Shown: positions 7,821 through 15,989 of the stretch, piece by piece
Position numbering within the stretch: the stretch's first letter is position 1
How the letters are laid out: each line of letters begins with the position of its first letter
From: Planctellipticum variicoloris
GTDB taxonomy: Bacteria; Planctomycetota; Planctomycetia; Planctomycetales; Planctomycetaceae
Direction: 5' to 3'
Assembly: GCF_030622045.1 (NCBI RefSeq)
Contig: NZ_CP130886.1
Span: 4,400,001-4,464,000 of the forward strand
Length of the DNA: 64,000 bases
Program-made: the position numbers and the translations under genes
The notes under the pieces: generated by a model
Told to the model about the DNA's origin: nothing
Database searches by the model: none
What the model saw: only the letters and a program-made list of their open reading frames with translations

Positions 7821-9110
7821 TCAAGGGTCGGGGGAAACGCGTGGATCCACCGTTCCGTCCGGCTGGCGGACGCGCGTGTCCGCCGGCTTTTGCCCTCGAA
7901 TCAACCAGTAGTCCTTGACCTGCTCTCCCTCGACGTGCGTGAAGAGCTGCGGCATCCGCTCGGCGAACCAGTGCGGCGTCTTGGTCACAACCAGGATTTC
8001 TCCGAGCGGCTTCAGCCCCCAGAGCGACGCCTGCAGGAAGTGCTCCGCGATCCGCCAGTTCGAAAAGTACGGCGGATTCGCCAGCGACAGGTCGAACCAG
8101 TTGGCTTCCAGGTGACTGCCGTCGGCGTCCAGCAGACCTTCGAAACGATCGCTGACCCCGTTAGCCGCCGCGCCCCGTTCGGCGCTCTGCACCGCCCGCG
8201 GATTGCAGTCCACGGCGGTCACGTCCACGTTTTCAGCCCGCAGAGCCGCCGCGATGCCGACGACTCCCGCTCCACAGCCGATATCCAGCACCTTCATGCG
8301 GGGCCGGATTTCCATGGCGTTGATCAGCGCCCGGGCGCCGGTGTCGATCCGGCGGTGACTGAAGACCGACGGCCGGCTGAACGCCTTGATGAGCCGGCCC
8401 TGGTCGCGGAAAGCGAATTCGCAGTCGAACGACTTGTACTTCACCGGCTCGTCGACGCGCGTCGCCAGATAAAGCGTGCCCTTCTTCCGGATTGGCCGAC
8501 GGGTCACTTTGGGAAACAGCCGTTTCAGTTCGGCGTGCAGCCATTGATCGTCGTCGTGGTCGGTCGACGCCACCAGCCGCCCCCCCACCGCCAACCGCCG
8601 GTGAGCCTGCTGCAGCAGATCGCGCGTCAGTTCGGCCTCGCCGAACCGCCCGAACGCCAGCGCCGCCAGATCGACTTCCTCGTCCGGAAAATCCGGCTCG
8701 CAATCGAGGAACAGGTTCGCCAGCGGCGGCGTCCAGACTTCATCGGGTTCCTCCGCGGAAGACTCGACGACCGGCTCAATCGGATCGGCCGCCCCGTAGA
8801 GCGTGTCATCGTCCCCATCGTCGTCTTCATAGGGGACGTGCAGATCCCGGAAGATCGCATCGGCCGCCAGATTGCGCTGGTAGAGATCCAGAAACAGGCA
8901 GCGCACGGTGGCCGCCGGGCGCAACCGGGCGTACGTCTCGGCGAACTGGGCGCGGCCGACGGTATTGCAGATCACGCGCTCGCCGGCCAGTTCGGGGAGC
9001 AGATCGATCAGGAGCTGCTCCTGCCTGCGAGCGCGCAGCACGAAATTCGGATCGAGCTCGTCGTCCTCCTGCCCGGCCTTCCCCTTCCGACGTTCCGATT
9101 GACCAGCCAC
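7821..9110 (-). CDS. RsmC/RlmG-like class I methyltransferase
   Basis: The product has 429 residues in two halves. The N-terminal half resembles a degenerate methyltransferase domain with an acidic insert near residue 95-120 (EDDDGDDD). The C-terminal half is an intact SAM-dependent domain: motif I VLDIGCGAGVVGIAAAL, the acidic strand end DVTAVDCNP, and catalytic NPPY in LANPPYFSNWRIAEHF. A duplicated fold of this order is the architecture of RsmC and RlmG, which methylate guanine N2 in 16S or 23S rRNA. The exact target nucleotide cannot be read. ATG 9110 fits the N-terminal basic start MAGQSERRKGK. Confidence 0.88.
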   Translation of the reverse strand: MAGQSERRKGKAGQEDDELDPNFVLRARRQEQLLIDLLPELAGERVICNTVGRAQFAETYARLRPAATVRCLFLDLYQRNLAADAIFRDLHVPYEDDDGDDDTLYGAADPIEPVVESSAEEPDEVWTPPLANLFLDCEPDFPDEEVDLAALAFGRFGEAELTRDLLQQAHRRLAVGGRLVASTDHDDDQWLHAELKRLFPKVTRRPIRKKGTLYLATRVDEPVKYKSFDCEFAFRDQGRLIKAFSRPSVFSHRRIDTGARALINAMEIRPRMKVLDIGCGAGVVGIAAALRAENVDVTAVDCNPRAVQSAERGAAANGVSDRFEGLLDADGSHLEANWFDLSLANPPYFSNWRIAEHFLQASLWGLKPLGEILVVTKTPHWFAERMPQLFTHVEGEQVKDYWLIRGQKPADTRVRQPDGTVDPRVSPDP

Positions 9111-9137
9111 TCTGTCACCTCTCGTTGTGCAAGTTTC

Positions 9138-9275
9138 GAAGAGCGAAGAGCGAGTAGCCAGAGAAGTCGAAGCTTATCGCTGATCGCGAATCGCCGGATG
9201 AAGAGGGCACATTCCTGGGCTCTCGACTCTAGACTCATTTCGACATTCCGCCTTCGTCATTCGACATTTCTTCGT
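9138..9275. repeat. Two degenerate heptamer tracts
   Basis: Reading in steps of seven gives gaagagc, gaagagc, gagtagc, cagagaa (9138-9165). A second tract reads ctctcga, ctctaga, ctcattt, cgacatt, ccgcctt, cgtcatt, cgacatt, tcttcgt (9220-9275). Both sit in the gap between the two methyltransferase genes. The first resembles the tract at 13462-13489. Confidence 0.6.
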
Positions 9276-9369
9276 TGCGTCTTCGCGGCCCCGTTGCGCG
9301 AGAATCTCTCTCCAGTGTCTTCTCTGCGCCTCTGCCCACTCTGCGAGAAATCTTAATTTGACTGCGAGC

Positions 9370-10614
9370 CTACACCACCCGGCACATGACGCACTTCAGA
9401 TAATCGCTCTCCAGGCAATGGGCCGAACGGGGATGGTCCGACGACGGACCCCGCACGGCCAGGAACTGCAGATGCCGGCCCGCCTGAATGGCCGCCCGCC
9501 CCAGCACTTCCAGAAACATGCCCTGATCGACGTGCCCCGAGCAACTGCAGGTCAGCAGCCACCCGCCCGGCTTGATCACGTTCATCGCAAGCTGATTGAG
9601 GCTCAGGTAGCCCCGCAGCGCAGCGTCGACCCCGGCCCGATGCCGGGCCATTTTCGGCGGATCGAGGATCACTGCGTCGAAGCGTTCGTCCGTCGCCGCA
9701 ATCCCTTCCAGGGCCTTAAAGCCGTCGCTCTTGAGCGTCTTCAGCCGGTCCCCCACGCCATTCAGGTCCGCATTGGACCGAGCCAGTTGCAGGGCCGACT
9801 CGGAGACGTCGACCGCGACGACTTCGCGCGCGCCGCCGTGGACGAGTGCATTGAGTGCGAAGCCGCCCGTGTAGGAAAACATGTCGAGGACTTTTGCGCC
9901 CCGCACGAACTGGCTGAAGAACAGCCGGTTTTCCCGCTGATCGAGAAAGAAGCCGGTCTTCTGCCCCTCGGCGACGTCCAGTCCGAAACGGATGCCGTTT
10001 TCGGAGATGAACAGCGGCCGGGGAGGCGGTTCGCCCGCCAGCAGCCCGTCGGCGACTTCCAGCCCTTCGGCGGCCCGAATCCCCTTCTCGGTCCGCAGCC
10101 AGATTCCTTTCGGCTGCAGTTTTTCCTGCAGCAGTTTCAGGAACAGATCCTTCCGTTCGTAGAGGGCCAGGCTGGTGAGCTGCACGAGCAGCCAGTCGCC
10201 GTAGCGGTCGATCGTCAGCCCCGACAGCAGATCCCCTTCGCTGTTGACCAGCCGGCAGGCCAGATCCGGCGTGAACTCTCCATGCAGCGCCCGCCTGAGG
10301 GCGATCGCGTCGTCCAACCGGCTGGACCAGAGCGCTTCGTCGAGCGGCAGCGTTTCATTCCAGGAATAGAGCCGGACGCGAATGTTGCTGAAGGGATTGA
10401 ACAGGCCGCGGGCGATGAACTGCCCCTTGTCAGACCGGAGCAGGACCTCGGCGCCGGGAGCGGCCTCGCCGATGACCTGCTGCACCGCTCCCTGGTAAAC
10501 CCAGGGATGGTGGTTGAAGAACGGCAGGGCGTTCCGCGGCTTCAGAATCACCTCGGGCAGCTTCAGAACCGCTTCTTCAGGCAGCCCGGTTTCCACGTCC
10601 ATAGCGGCAGTCAT
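9370..10614 (-). CDS. rlmI: RlmI-like 23S rRNA (cytosine-5) methyltransferase
   Basis: The product has 414 residues with RlmI (YccW) architecture. An N-terminal PUA-like region (LKPRNALPFFNHHPWVYQGA) is followed by a middle domain and a Rossmann methyltransferase domain. Motifs are VLDMFSYTGGFALNAL for SAM binding, DAVILDPPKMARH and LLTCSCSGHV, which carries the conserved Cys. RlmI makes m5C1962 in 23S rRNA in E. coli; the same activity is inferred here. ATG 10614 follows GGAAAG; a longer frame to 10707 has no support. Together with the gene at 7821-9110 it gives two rRNA-modification genes in a row on one strand. Confidence 0.9.
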   Translation of the reverse strand: MTAAMDVETGLPEEAVLKLPEVILKPRNALPFFNHHPWVYQGAVQQVIGEAAPGAEVLLRSDKGQFIARGLFNPFSNIRVRLYSWNETLPLDEALWSSRLDDAIALRRALHGEFTPDLACRLVNSEGDLLSGLTIDRYGDWLLVQLTSLALYERKDLFLKLLQEKLQPKGIWLRTEKGIRAAEGLEVADGLLAGEPPPRPLFISENGIRFGLDVAEGQKTGFFLDQRENRLFFSQFVRGAKVLDMFSYTGGFALNALVHGGAREVVAVDVSESALQLARSNADLNGVGDRLKTLKSDGFKALEGIAATDERFDAVILDPPKMARHRAGVDAALRGYLSLNQLAMNVIKPGGWLLTCSCSGHVDQGMFLEVLGRAAIQAGRHLQFLAVRGPSSDHPRSAHCLESDYLKCVMCRVV

Positions 10615-10730
10615 GAGGCACTTTCCAGAACCAGCAGACGGAGCGGAAACCCGCCCCGCAAGAAAAGCAAAATGGCGACGCCCGCAGAGGACATCGCCTG
10701 AATCCAACTTGCGAATTCGAAGATGAATCC

Positions 10731-10871
10731 GAGGAAACCACGAATGGCACGAATCCGTACCAAGGAATCAGGAAACCTCACGGAATCGCCGATTCGATGC
10801 GATATCCAGTCGCACACGGCCGTTCCAGGCCAGTCTTCCGATTCGTGTGGATTCGTGTGCTTCGTGGTCAA
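10731..10871. repeat. Imperfect inverted repeat built on cacgaat units
   Basis: The left side (about 10733-10758) has accacgaatggcacgaatc. The right side (about 10838-10871) carries the complement-like gattcgtgtggattcgtgtg followed by cttcgtggtc. The arms are about 80 bp apart, between rlmI and the response regulator gene. The arrangement recalls the perfect inverted repeat at 22784-22924. Confidence 0.55.
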
Positions 10872-10885
10872 TCTTCTGGCTGTGT

Positions 10886-11344
10886 TTATTTGAGCCCGAG
10901 CGTCTTCACCCCGGCTCCTTCGATCTCTTCGAGGTAGGCCAGCAGCCGGTCCCGTTCGTTGGTCAGGTGCCGGACCCGCAGCAGCGACTTCACGCGGGTC
11001 AGCAGTTCCAGCCGATTGACCGGCTTCGTGAGAAAGTCGTCGGCGCCGGCCTGCACCGCCTTCTCGATGTCACCCATTTCGTTGAGCGCGGTGACCATCA
11101 GCACGGGAATAGCCCGCGTGGCGGGATCCTTCCGCAGCCGCTGGCAGACTTCGTACCCGCTCAGCTTGGGCATCATGATGTCCAGCAGGATCAGGTCCGG
11201 CTGGAACTCGGCGACTTTGGCCAATGTCTCCTGACCATCGTAGGCCATGGCGATTTCGTACGGTTCATCCGCCAGATACGCGTCGAGCAACTCGCAGTTC
11301 TGCAAGTTGTCGTCCGCAATCAGCACTCGGGAAATCTGCGTCAT
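10886..11344 (-). CDS. Single-domain response regulator
   Basis: The product has 152 residues, mostly one receiver domain. Acidic pocket residues lie in LIADDN, the phosphoacceptor Asp in DLILLDIMMPKLSGYEV, the switch Thr in VLMVTALNE and the conserved Lys in DFLTKPVNR. A short helix with possible coiled-coil character (LTNERDRLLAYLEEIEG) follows. There is no DNA-binding or enzymatic output domain, so it probably acts by protein contact, as CheY or DivK types do. No histidine kinase is adjacent. ATG 11344 is chosen because the receiver domain begins there; the upstream extension is low-complexity and unlikely to be translated. Confidence 0.92.
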   Translation of the reverse strand: MTQISRVLIADDNLQNCELLDAYLADEPYEIAMAYDGQETLAKVAEFQPDLILLDIMMPKLSGYEVCQRLRKDPATRAIPVLMVTALNEMGDIEKAVQAGADDFLTKPVNRLELLTRVKSLLRVRHLTNERDRLLAYLEEIEGAGVKTLGLK

Positions 11345-11652
11345 TGGTTTGCCACCCGGCCACCGGAAGATCGACCCGTCTCTACGCCCGCGGGCCGCCA
11401 CAGACCGTCCGGTCAAACAACCCGGCATGATACCACAAGCACGGATCGGCGAAAACCCGCGGCTGAGAGGGGAAGCCCCACATTGCCACGGACTAACGCA
11501 ACACCCAACGGCACAATGCCTTCCGACGATTTTCACGCACGTCGGGCGTATTTCGGAGGCCGCCCGGCGGCGGCAACGCAATGATCTGAACAGGGGACAA
11601 TTGACCTTGTGAAGCGGATTCACCGGAGGGAGAATCGCGTCTGGAGGAATTC
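11345..11652. other. Intergenic region without recognisable gene
   Basis: The overlapping ORFs here are short and unsupported. The region separates the response regulator from the decayed toxin-antitoxin locus. A good ribosome site (GGAGG, 11643-11647) at its right end belongs to the antitoxin. Confidence 0.5.
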
Positions 11653-11889
11653 ATGGTTCTGACTGCAGAGTAAATTGCCGCCGTCAATGACGGCGTCTCC
11701 GTGACAGTCGCCGACGCCGAGACTGGCGTGGAATTCGTTGTCGTCCGCGCTGACCTCTACGCCCGGATTCGACGGCTCGTCGAAGATCGTTCGGACGAGG
11801 AGATCCAGGCGACGGCTTCCCAGATCAACGAGATCATGCAGGACGACGACGCTCTCGACCCCTGGCTGGAGAGCTATCAGACGCCATGA
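11653..11889 (+). pseudogene. Antitoxin of a PemK/MazF-type pair with an in-frame stop at codon 7
   Basis: A well-placed ribosome site (GGAGG, 11643-11647) precedes ATG 11653, but codon 7 is TAA (11671-11673). After the stop the same frame continues through VVVRADLYARIRRLVEDRSD and ends DPWLESYQTP at 11889. It overlaps the toxin start by ATGA. The restored N-terminus, Met-Val-Leu-Thr-Ala-Glu-stop-Ile-Ala-Ala-Val-Asn-Asp-Gly, fits the usual pattern with Gln at position 7. GTG 11701 could restart a 62-residue form but has no clear ribosome site. Either the gene is dead or it makes a shortened protein; I favour decay because the toxin is also broken. Confidence 0.75.
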
Positions 11890-12135
11890 GCCAGCGGGGC
11901 AACATTGTCCTGGTCAGTTTCCCGTATTCTGACGGCAGCGGCGCGAAGATTCGTCCCGCGCTGGTCGTGCAGAACGATGCCGACAATCAGCGACTCGACA
12001 ATACGGTCGTCGCGATGATTACCGGCAATACGGCTCATGCACATGAGGCGACGCAATTGTTGGTTGATCCGGCAACTTCGGATGGCCTACAGTCCGGCCT
12101 TCACGGCCCGTCGGCCGTCAAATGCAGCGTGCTAG

Positions 12136-13015
12136 GGCGTGTGGACATTCCTCTTTCGGAGATTTCCTGGAATTGCAATGATCTTGCGGCTTGAAACTGG
12201 TCATGGAGGACCTCGCAGTGCCGCCGCGACATGCTCTCACGGATGAACAATGGGATCGTATCCGGAATTTGCTTCCTGGAAAGCCGGGCGATCCCGGCCG
12301 GTCCGGGGAGGACAATCGGCTGTTCGTGGACGCCGTTTTGTACGTGGCCAAAACGGGAGTGCCCTGGCGCGATCTGCCGGAGCGTTTTGGCAACTGGAAC
12401 TCCGTCTGGCGGCGGTTTGATCGCTGGTGCGAGAACGGGGTCTGGGAGGCCGTCGTCCGGGAGCTCGGCGAACTCGATCTTGAGGAACTGCAACTCGATT
12501 CGACATCGATCAAGGTCCATCTGGCCGCCGTTGGCGGCCGACGCGAAGCGGAGGAAAAAAAGAAGACGCGGACCGCCGTCGCGGCGTTGGCCGCTCTCGC
12601 GGAGGTCTGAACACCAAAATCCACGCGGCGGTGGAAAAGAACGGACATCTGGCGGCCATGCACCTGAGTCCCGGGCAGGACGGAGACGGCCCTCATGGCC
12701 GCGCGCTGCTCGAATCGTTCGAACCCGGACAAATCGAACACGTGATCGCAGATACGGCCTACGACGGAGATGAAACGCGAGACCAGATCCGGAAACTGCA
12801 GGCGAAAGCCTGCATCAAGCCCCACAAGAACCGCAAGACCAGGAAGCGCTACGACAAGCAGCGCTACAAACACCGCAACCAGGTGGAACGCTTCTTCAAC
12901 CGCATCAAACAGTTTCGCCGCGTGGCCACACGTTACGAAAAGACCCTCGAAAACTTCGCCGGCTTCGTCTGGCTGGCGGCGCTCATGGTCGATGTCCTAT
13001 GAATGTCCACACGCC
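12136..13015 (+). mobile_element. IS5-family insertion sequence (880 bp)
   Basis: The element has perfect 15-bp terminal inverted repeats, GGCGTGTGGACATTC at 12136-12150 and its complement at 13001-13015. It is flanked by direct repeats CTAG (12132-12135 and 13016-13019). CTAG fits the YTAR target of IS5-type elements. The transposase is encoded in two overlapping frames. Ends, target duplication and coding capacity are complete, so the copy may still be mobile. Confidence 0.95.
12191..13002 (+). CDS. IS5-family transposase made by -1 frameshifting
   Basis: The first frame (12191-12610) encodes the N-terminal DUF4096-like part ([36 protein letters not shown]) and the first catalytic Asp in [11 protein letters not shown]. 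The second frame, -1 relative to the first, gives [20 protein letters not shown], the second Asp in [14 protein letters not shown] and the Glu in [17 protein letters not shown], completing the DDE triad. The switch point is A AAA AAG (about 12554-12560), the classical slippery heptamer. A stable pairing downstream was not checked. TGA 13000-13002 overlaps the right inverted repeat. Translation of frame 1 alone would give a 139-residue inactive product. Confidence 0.9.
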
Positions 13016-13123
13016 CTAGCGACTGTGAATCAGCGGACGATCTTGCGCTCACTCGGCCGGCTCAGCCCGGTCGCGATGCAGCAGATCGATCACTGCCTGC
13101 GGATCGCCTTGGAACTTGCCTGA

Positions 13124-13578
13124 ATTTCACATTTCTTGCCGCCGATTACCTCGCACAAATCCGCGTTTCACCCGCCGATTCAACTGACCCATGCCCGCCC
13201 GGCCCTCGTTTACCCTTATGGAAGGAGCCAGTGAGGGCAGCACGGAGGCACGGGACGGTCAGCCGGGGTCAGCGGCTCCGACTGGCGAACCACATCGGTT
13301 TTGCAAAGGAGGTTTCGACATTCCTGCCACAGCGGTATCACAAGGCACCCTCGCCGCCGGGTGCGAGCTTCCCAGGTGAATGGATGCTTTCAGCAACATC
13401 TTCATCCTGCTGACGGGGAAACGGGACTCGCAGGCGACGGGGGTGGCGGCGTTGGAAGAAAGCGAATAGCGAGTAGGGAATAGCGAATCGCCAGAGTAAG
13501 AACGGAGCCGTGGCCGGCCTGAGACAGGTTGGACGCGGCTTTTCTCTTTGATGCTGGTTCGAAAATGACGGTCGCGGA
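13124..13578. other. Intergenic region with a heptamer tract and no firm gene
   Basis: A 7-bp-period tract (gcgaata, gcgagta, gggaata, gcgaatc) lies at 13462-13489. A 29-codon frame at 13380-13469 (beginning MDAFSNIFILLTGKRDSQAT) has GC-rich third positions, but its only ribosome-like sequence is too close to the ATG. I do not call it a gene. A 62-codon frame at 13191-13379 is equally unsupported. Confidence 0.5.
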
Positions 13579-14724
13579 TTATTTGGCCGGGGCGTCCTGT
13601 TCGGCTACCGCCAGATAGCGTCGGATCGCTTCTTCAAAGCTGTCAAAGTGATCGCCGGGGATCATTTCGAGCGTGAACTTTCCGGCGGGTCCGGCCTCTT
13701 TCTGCAATCGCTCGCCGGTCTCGTGAAAGCTTTCGTCATCGGTCCCCAGGTAGGCGTAGTGCGGGCGCTGCAGGAACTGGGAGTTGCCGACCAGCAGGCG
13801 GACGGAGCATTCCATCGGGTTGTTTTCGAACGGAACCGTGTCGTCGAACTGCCAGGCCAGGAACGTGGCGTGGTCGTACAGTCCGCCCGAGCTGCCGCTG
13901 TGCCGCATCGGGACGTCGTCCAGCAGCGGCAGGACCGACGCCACGCCGCCGCCGACGCTGTGGCCGAATACGTAGATCCGCTGCGGATTCACGTAAGGCT
14001 GGGCGGCGAGCCATTTGACGGCCGCCCGGGCGTCGTCGACTTCCCCCAGGAACAGCTCGTAGCTGCCGGGATTGCCGTTTTCGCCGCGGAGCATGGGGGT
14101 CATGACCACGTAGCCCGCCTCGATGAACGGTGCACAGGCTTCCGTCAGGTCGGCTTCGCCGAACGCGAAGCCGCCGTGCAGGAAGACCAGGGCCGGGCGG
14201 GGTTCTGCGACTTCCGGCGGACGGTAGACCCAGGCCTTCAGGTTCAGATCGCCCGAAGGGTACAGGATTTCCTCGACGTTTTCGGGGGGAGTCTCCCCAT
14301 CGTCGTAGTCCTGCGGGGCCGGTCCCTGTTGGATGAGTTTTGTGCGAAAGCCGGCCCGCCACTGGGCGAACGTCTGCCCCGGAGGAACTTTGACCTCGCC
14401 GATGAACTGATGGCCGAGACGCGAAACCTGCCAGGCGCCGATGCCGCAGCAGGTGACCATGCAGAGGAAACCGGCGCCGGCGATGCCGAGCAGCCACTTC
14501 ATGGCGGGGCTCAGGCCGCCGTCGCTGGAAGACCTGGAAGCGGCTTTTTTGCCGGTCTTCCGCCGGGCGGGGAGCTCCGCGACTTCGCCCCAGTCGTCGG
14601 CGTCATCGGCGGTCGGTACGACGATCGCGGCGGAGCACTCCCGGCAGCGGATTTTCCGCCCGGCGAGCGCGTCCTTCACTTTGTACCGCAGCCCGCATTC
14701 CGGGCATTCGACCTCCAGCGACAT
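13579..14724 (-). CDS. Membrane-anchored alpha/beta hydrolase with MJ0042 zinc ribbon
   Basis: The product has 381 residues. Residues 4-35 form an MJ0042-type zinc ribbon (CPECGLRYKVKDALAGRKIR followed by CREC). A charged linker and one transmembrane helix (MKWLLGIAGAGFLCMVTCCG) come next. The rest is an alpha/beta hydrolase: oxyanion region ALVFLHGGFAFGEADL, nucleophile elbow VFGHSVGGG, then a candidate acid in YLGTDDESF and the catalytic His in PGDHFDSF. It resembles dienelactone hydrolase or dipeptidyl-peptidase-like esterases, and the substrate is unknown. A cytoplasmic zinc ribbon joined to an enzyme through a membrane helix is typical of planctomycetes. ATG 14724 follows GAGGG. Confidence 0.88.
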   Translation of the reverse strand: MSLEVECPECGLRYKVKDALAGRKIRCRECSAAIVVPTADDADDWGEVAELPARRKTGKKAASRSSSDGGLSPAMKWLLGIAGAGFLCMVTCCGIGAWQVSRLGHQFIGEVKVPPGQTFAQWRAGFRTKLIQQGPAPQDYDDGETPPENVEEILYPSGDLNLKAWVYRPPEVAEPRPALVFLHGGFAFGEADLTEACAPFIEAGYVVMTPMLRGENGNPGSYELFLGEVDDARAAVKWLAAQPYVNPQRIYVFGHSVGGGVASVLPLLDDVPMRHSGSSGGLYDHATFLAWQFDDTVPFENNPMECSVRLLVGNSQFLQRPHYAYLGTDDESFHETGERLQKEAGPAGKFTLEMIPGDHFDSFEEAIRRYLAVAEQDAPAK

Positions 14725-15353
14725 AACGGAAGCCCTCTGAGTCGGCGAATGTGATGTTCGAAGGGGGTGTTTTAGCACATGAGGGGGGGCCGAGGGGAGC
14801 GATTGGGAGACGGCGGTCCGAAACGTCCAGTCGGCGCGCACCGGGAGCGACGGCGTCGCCGGGCGGCGTGCTGCTGTTGATCAATTCCAGGGAACGCGGG
14901 CCCCGGCGGGGCGACTTGTCGAAGGCCGCCCCGCCGGGGTTTGATCACGGTCGGATGTCGCCGGGCCGAAGCCCCGCCTGCACTGGCACGATCAGGAGAC
15001 CGGACTTGCGTCCGGGCTTCTGAAAAACTCGGCGCCGAGGATGTGCGCACACGGGGTGCGGTCCCCGGATTCCCCGTTGAAGGAGAATCCGCTAATGGGC
15101 CCTGATCAGGCCCGGTCGAAGGGAGGCGTCCGGACGCCGGCAGCGGACCGACGACGGGCATGCTGCTATGCCCCCTTCATAAAGAGGAGGTTTGTTGCGC
15201 GGAATTGTGGGGGAGAGTGGTTGGTGGGCAGTGGGTAGTGGATGGGGAAGAAGGGGGAAAGACCGGGGCTTCGCGAAGACGCTCCAGCCGCCGGCCACCC
15301 GGGATTCGCGAAATCGTTGGCACAATTCGGCCGGCGGGAGCCGGCCCTACGGC
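14725..15353. other. 629-bp non-coding region with strong hairpin and a palindromic motif
   Basis: A GC-rich hairpin pairs CCCCGGCGGGG (14901-14911) with CCCCGCCGGGG (14929-14939). The 17-bp motif GGGCCCTGATCAGGCCC lies at 15097-15113; its exact complement recurs at 60442-60458. A degenerate heptamer tract (gtggttg, gtgggca, gtgggta, gtggatg, gggaaga) lies at 15217-15251. No ORF here has a credible ribosome site. Confidence 0.65.
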
Positions 15354-15872
15354 TCACTCCAACGCCGACGTTCCTTCAATCAGGCGGCGAAGGAGTTCGA
15401 CCGGGACTCGGCCGCGGAATCTCACTTTGCCGTCGAGGACGACGACGGGAACGCAGGTGCCGTAGCGTTCGACCAGGCGGGGGTCGGTGTCGATGTCGGC
15501 TTCCACAATCCGGGGGAGCCAGCGCTGGTGGCGTTCGAGAATTTCGCGGGCATCGTCGCAGAGGTGGCAGCCGACGCGGGTGTAGAGCAGCACCGATTTG
15601 AAGCGGATGCCGGGCAGCGAGGGGCGCCAGCGGTCGGGCGGACCGTACTCTTCGGCCTGCTTCAGCCGGCCGAGGAGCCATGTTCCGACGCCGACGAAGG
15701 TGGCGCCCAGGCCCCACCAGAAGACCCGGTTGTGGTACCAGAAACGGGGCATCCCCGAGAGGCCGGAGGCTTCTTCGATGGCGTTGAGCGCGAGCAGCGC
15801 CATGCCGAGCAGCAACGAGCCGGTCCCGGCGATCTGCAGGCGGGAGAGATGGGAAATATCAGGATCGGTCAT
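15354..15872 (-). CDS. Membrane-anchored glutaredoxin-like protein
   Basis: The product has 172 residues. Two hydrophobic segments (about 13-35 and 50-68) anchor the N-terminus. The C-terminal 85 residues are a thioredoxin-fold domain like DUF836/glutaredoxin: VLLYTRVGCHLCDDAREIL, with a CxxC redox pair, and a cis-Pro region TCVPVVVLDGKVRFRG. It would exchange disulfides at the membrane; no partner is nearby. The gene ends about 120 bp before the next same-strand gene begins downstream of the gap at 15873-15989. The domain call is good and the role unknown. Confidence 0.85.
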   Translation of the reverse strand: MTDPDISHLSRLQIAGTGSLLLGMALLALNAIEEASGLSGMPRFWYHNRVFWWGLGATFVGVGTWLLGRLKQAEEYGPPDRWRPSLPGIRFKSVLLYTRVGCHLCDDAREILERHQRWLPRIVEADIDTDPRLVERYGTCVPVVVLDGKVRFRGRVPVELLRRLIEGTSALE

Positions 15873-15989
15873 GAGGCGCGGATTCCGGGAATTGCGGGCC
15901 CCGAGGGGAGTGGGGCTGATATTTGTCAGTTGTCAGTTGAAAGAGACTTCATCCATTGCGATTCGATGGCACGACATCGGGCGGCACAG

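Larger units (their letters stand above)
11886..13123 (+). pseudogene. PemK/MazF-family toxin split by an IS5-family element
   Basis: The 5' part (11886-12135) encodes IVLVSFPYSDGSGAKIRPAL, then VV, and GPSAVKCS, typical of PemK/MazF ribonuclease toxins. After codon CTA the frame runs into IS sequence. The 3' part resumes at 13020-13123 with ATVNQRTILRSLGRLSPVAM and ends in IALELA-stop. Removing 12136-13019 (the element plus one CTAG copy) rejoins the halves in frame to give a 117-residue protein, the normal family size. The insertion is therefore recent enough to leave both parts intact. A 102-residue truncated product ending in IS-encoded residues remains possible. Confidence 0.93.

Noticed and set aside
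7890..10701. Plus-strand ORFs of 488 and 447 codons
   Set aside because: They are shadows of the two methyltransferase genes.
13380..13469. 29-codon ORF in the gap after the toxin remnant
   Set aside because: Third-position GC is high, but the only ribosome-like sequence is 3 bp from the ATG and no family is recognised. It is left as a possibility.
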